From Candidatus Moranbacteria bacterium CG_4_9_14_3_um_filter_42_9 (GTDB lineage: Bacteria > Patescibacteriota > Minisyncoccia > Moranbacterales > UBA2206): a DNA stretch of 7,404 bases. The stretch lies in NCBI GenBank assembly GCA_002790635.1, contig PFVN01000005.1, forward strand, positions 1-7,404, written 5' to 3'. Under the pieces are notes generated by a model. That model did no database searches. It was given only the letters and a program-made list of their open reading frames with translations, and was not told where the DNA came from. The position numbers and the translations under genes are program-made. Positions 5,521-7,404 of the stretch are shown here, in pieces. Position 1 is the stretch's first letter. Each line of letters starts with the position of its first letter.

Positions 5521-6522
5521 TTACACTCCGCAACTGCCGTCTTTTTGCTGCAGCGACACAGGATCAACGCTTTGCAGAATATTCCTATAACCGGATGAGC
5601 TGGAATAATTCACACCGAGAACCTCCTTGGGGTCGATCAGGTCCCAAGCCGTGTTTTTCTCCTTTTCAAAATAGCTAGCTAAAGTAAGATAGGTGTCCGG
5701 AAACCAGTAAGAATTGACTTGGAGAGCCGCTTTGTACATGTCATATTCAGAAACCCCCTGATTGGCCATAATTTCAAGAAGTCCAAGCATAGCCATACCA
5801 TGGTTGCAATCCGGAAAATAAGTGGAATTTCCGCAGCAGGGACGAAATATTCCTTTACTTACGCGCTCAACTTTGGCTTGCTGGTCAGGAGTCAGCGTGA
5901 CGAATTTATATTTACTGTAATGATCCATGGCGCTTCCCTTGGCAATTGTCCAACCACCTGTTGAAGCAAACTTTTCGGATCCTCCATATTGCGGATCAGT
6001 CATTGGACCTTTTTCTAGAATATAATTTTTATTACCAAGACCAAATGCCCACAGCAGATTGAGAAGCACTCCGGCATTCTCTGAGGTAATTTTTATTTTG
6101 TCATTATCCGTTCCATTAAGTAGTTTTTTATCGCTTTCGCTTAGCCCGCCTCTTTTCGCATAGATCGCTTCAAACTTCTGCCCGTCAATCACTCCTTTGT
6201 CAATCAGCTGTTTCCCGTAATCTTTCCAGGTGGCCGGCAAAACTATGCCCTCACTGGGCACCACAACTTTAGAAAGAGTGGAAACAGCCGCTCGCTCCTG
6301 ATCCGAACTTCCAACCGCAACTTGTTTGCCTCTAGATCCGAAAAAATATTTCTCTCCGATTTTCTGGACAATATTACCCTTTCCCAGATATTTCCACGTT
6401 CCAATTACCAGAATCAAAACCAGCAATAGGATAATTGCTATCCGATTGTTGCTGCCCTTATCGCTTGTCACCTCTTTCTCTTCTGAAAGTTGTTCACTTT
6501 TATAAGTTTCATTATTTTCCAT
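5521..6522 (-). CDS. Membrane-anchored Cys/His-motif protein of unknown function (333 aa)
   Basis: I do not recognise a characterised family. An acidic N-terminus (1-26) is followed by one transmembrane helix (about 27-46), so the rest should face outside the cytoplasm. A central acidic/helical region (95-215) leads to the most distinctive stretch, residues 227-245: R-P-C-C-G-N, then F-P-D-C-N-H-G-M-A-M. Its C229, C230, C239, H241 and M243/M245 look like a soft-metal or redox site. A helical segment (246-285) rich in aromatics follows, and the chain ends in G-S-C-G-V, a Cys three residues from the C-terminus. The ATG lies nine bases after copA and there is no Shine-Dalgarno sequence. Its place between a copper ATPase and CcdA suggests copper binding or thiol exchange, but this is inference only. 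Confidence 0.85.
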   Translation of the reverse strand: MENNETYKSEQLSEEKEVTSDKGSNNRIAIILLLVLILVIGTWKYLGKGNIVQKIGEKYFFGSRGKQVAVGSSDQERAAVSTLSKVVVPSEGIVLPATWKDYGKQLIDKGVIDGQKFEAIYAKRGGLSESDKKLLNGTDNDKIKITSENAGVLLNLLWAFGLGNKNYILEKGPMTDPQYGGSEKFASTGGWTIAKGSAMDHYSKYKFVTLTPDQQAKVERVSKGIFRPCCGNSTYFPDCNHGMAMLGLLEIMANQGVSEYDMYKAALQVNSYWFPDTYLTLASYFEKEKNTAWDLIDPKEVLGVNYSSSSGYRNILQSVDPVSLQQKDGSCGV

Positions 6523-6531
6523 GGCTTTATT

Positions 6532-7404
6532 TTATTTTTTTGATTGGAGGCCATTCACCTTATTTGGCATAGATGGCTCGACATTGATTGCTTCGGCCGT
6601 AGGCTTGTTTTTGATTTCATTTTCTTCCATACCAGAGCTAAACCTGGCAAATTCAATGAAGCCTAAAGTGAAAACAATTACCATAATAATGGGTGCGATT
6701 ATAGATATATAGTTTCTTTTGTTAGGCTTAAATAACCGCAGCAACAAAGAATTTCCCACAACAGAGATCGAGCTCATGGCCATGGCCAGTCCGGCCAGTT
6801 CCGGCTTGAGCACCAATCCTAGCGTGAAGAATACGCGCGCCGCAATTGGAATGCCAATCGCATTATAAAACAGCGCGAAGAACATGTTTTGTTTGATCTT
6901 TCCCATTGTTTCTTTGGAAAGCTGAAAAGATGTGACTACGTCATTCAGATCACTTTTCATAATCACAATGTCCCCCGCTTCCATTGTCACATCCGTCCCC
7001 GAACCCATGGCAATTCCCACATTAGACTGAGCCAAAGCTGGAGCGTCATTGATACCGTCGCCGACCATCGCAACTTTCTTGCCGGTATCCTGGATTTTTT
7101 TAACTTCATTGGCTTTGTCCTCCGGAAGCACTTCCGCCAGCACGTTGGTAATGCCAACTTGCTCGGCGATGGCCTTGGCCGTTCGCGCGTTGTCACCGGT
7201 GATCATATACACATCGATTCCCATTTTCTTGATTTTTTCAACTGCTTCTCGGGAAGTTTCTTTCACCGTGTCGGCAACCGCAATCGCTCCAATCACAGAT
7301 TCTTTTGTTGCCAAGACCATGGCGGTCTTGCCTTGTTCCTCGGGGCGCGACATTTTTCGATTAATTTTATCTATTTCCAATCCAAGAATATCCACCATTA
7401 ATTT
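6532..7404 (-). CDS. copA: Cu(I)-translocating P-type ATPase, C-terminal part (runs off right edge)
   Basis: Exports Cu(I) across the cytoplasmic membrane using ATP. The frame stays open to base 7404 (two codons, K-L, precede the first Met at 7398), so the N-terminal domains and the DKTG phosphorylation site lie outside the window. Counting from that internal Met, I see TGDN (67-70) and the hinge GDGINDAP (113-120) of the P domain. Two membrane helices follow, carrying YN (178-179) and MxxSS (206-210), the Cu(I)-selectivity motifs of the P1B-1 group. Unusually, the protein does not stop after the last canonical helix: another hydrophobic helix (about 230-252) and a hydrophilic tail of about 35 residues follow. 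The TAA stop lies nine bases before the next gene, so the two are very probably co-transcribed. Family assignment is very secure; Cu(I) specificity is inferred from the motifs. Confidence 0.94.
   Translation of the reverse strand, partial: KLMVDILGLEIDKINRKMSRPEEQGKTAMVLATKESVIGAIAVADTVKETSREAVEKIKKMGIDVYMITGDNARTAKAIAEQVGITNVLAEVLPEDKANEVKKIQDTGKKVAMVGDGINDAPALAQSNVGIAMGSGTDVTMEAGDIVIMKSDLNDVVTSFQLSKETMGKIKQNMFFALFYNAIGIPIAARVFFTLGLVLKPELAGLAMAMSSISVVGNSLLLRLFKPNKRNYISIIAPIIMVIVFTLGFIEFARFSSGMEENEIKNKPTAEAINVEPSMPNKVNGLQSKK

Noticed and set aside
6889..7401. 170-codon open frame on the plus strand
   Set aside because: It lies wholly antisense to the conserved P-domain of CopA; its His/Phe-rich, low-complexity translation is a typical shadow frame.
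1..7404. TGA recoded as glycine (Gracilibacteria-type code)
   Set aside because: All genes are full length under the standard code with no internal TGA at conserved glycines, so recoding is not needed.
1..7404. CRISPR array, tRNA, rRNA or insertion sequence
   Set aside because: No regular repeats, cloverleaf-like segments, transposase frames or terminal inverted repeats were seen on either strand.

Overview
All genes in this window lie on the minus strand, so transcription runs from position 7404 towards position 1. Base composition is AT-rich. TAA is the dominant stop codon and TGA is never used to end a gene. Start codons mostly lack a Shine-Dalgarno sequence. The proteins are short and single-domain, with N-terminal membrane anchors, and resemble those of Candidate Phyla Radiation (Patescibacteria/Parcubacteria-like) bacteria. 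That placement is an inference from style and from remembered protein families, not a proof.

The theme is copper handling coupled to thiol redox chemistry outside the cytoplasm. Three transcription units can be argued.

Unit 1 (7404 to about 1507). It holds, in order: the C-terminal half of a Cu(I) P-type ATPase (CopA); a 333-aa anchored protein of unknown function with a Cys/His/Met-rich motif; a CcdA/DsbD-type membrane electron carrier; an anchored redoxin with a CxxxC active site; an anchored cupredoxin with a complete CuA-type ligand set; an anchored DsbA-like thioredoxin-fold protein; a short remnant of a DUF302 gene; and a two-TM protein of unknown function. A clear intrinsic terminator at 1507-1533 closes the unit. 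Gaps are short, and the CcdA and redoxin genes overlap by 14 bases.

Unit 2 (about 1491 to 305). It holds a secreted or membrane Met-rich protein with a SHOCT tail and then an intact DUF302 protein, closed by a probable hairpin terminator at 305-346.

Unit 3 (from about 278, running off the left edge). It has a plausible promoter, a tiny His-rich leader ORF, and the His/Met-rich N-terminus of a second, CopB-like metal P-type ATPase.

Working model (inference): CopA moves Cu(I) out of the cytoplasm; CcdA passes electrons across the membrane to the anchored redoxin and DsbA-like proteins; these keep the CuA cysteines reduced and may load copper. This is the logic of cytochrome-oxidase CuA assembly (CopA2 / Sco / TlpA / CcdA), but no oxidase subunit I is visible here. 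The operon may therefore build a stand-alone CuA electron-transfer or copper-sensing/detoxifying centre, with the 333-aa protein as its least-understood member.
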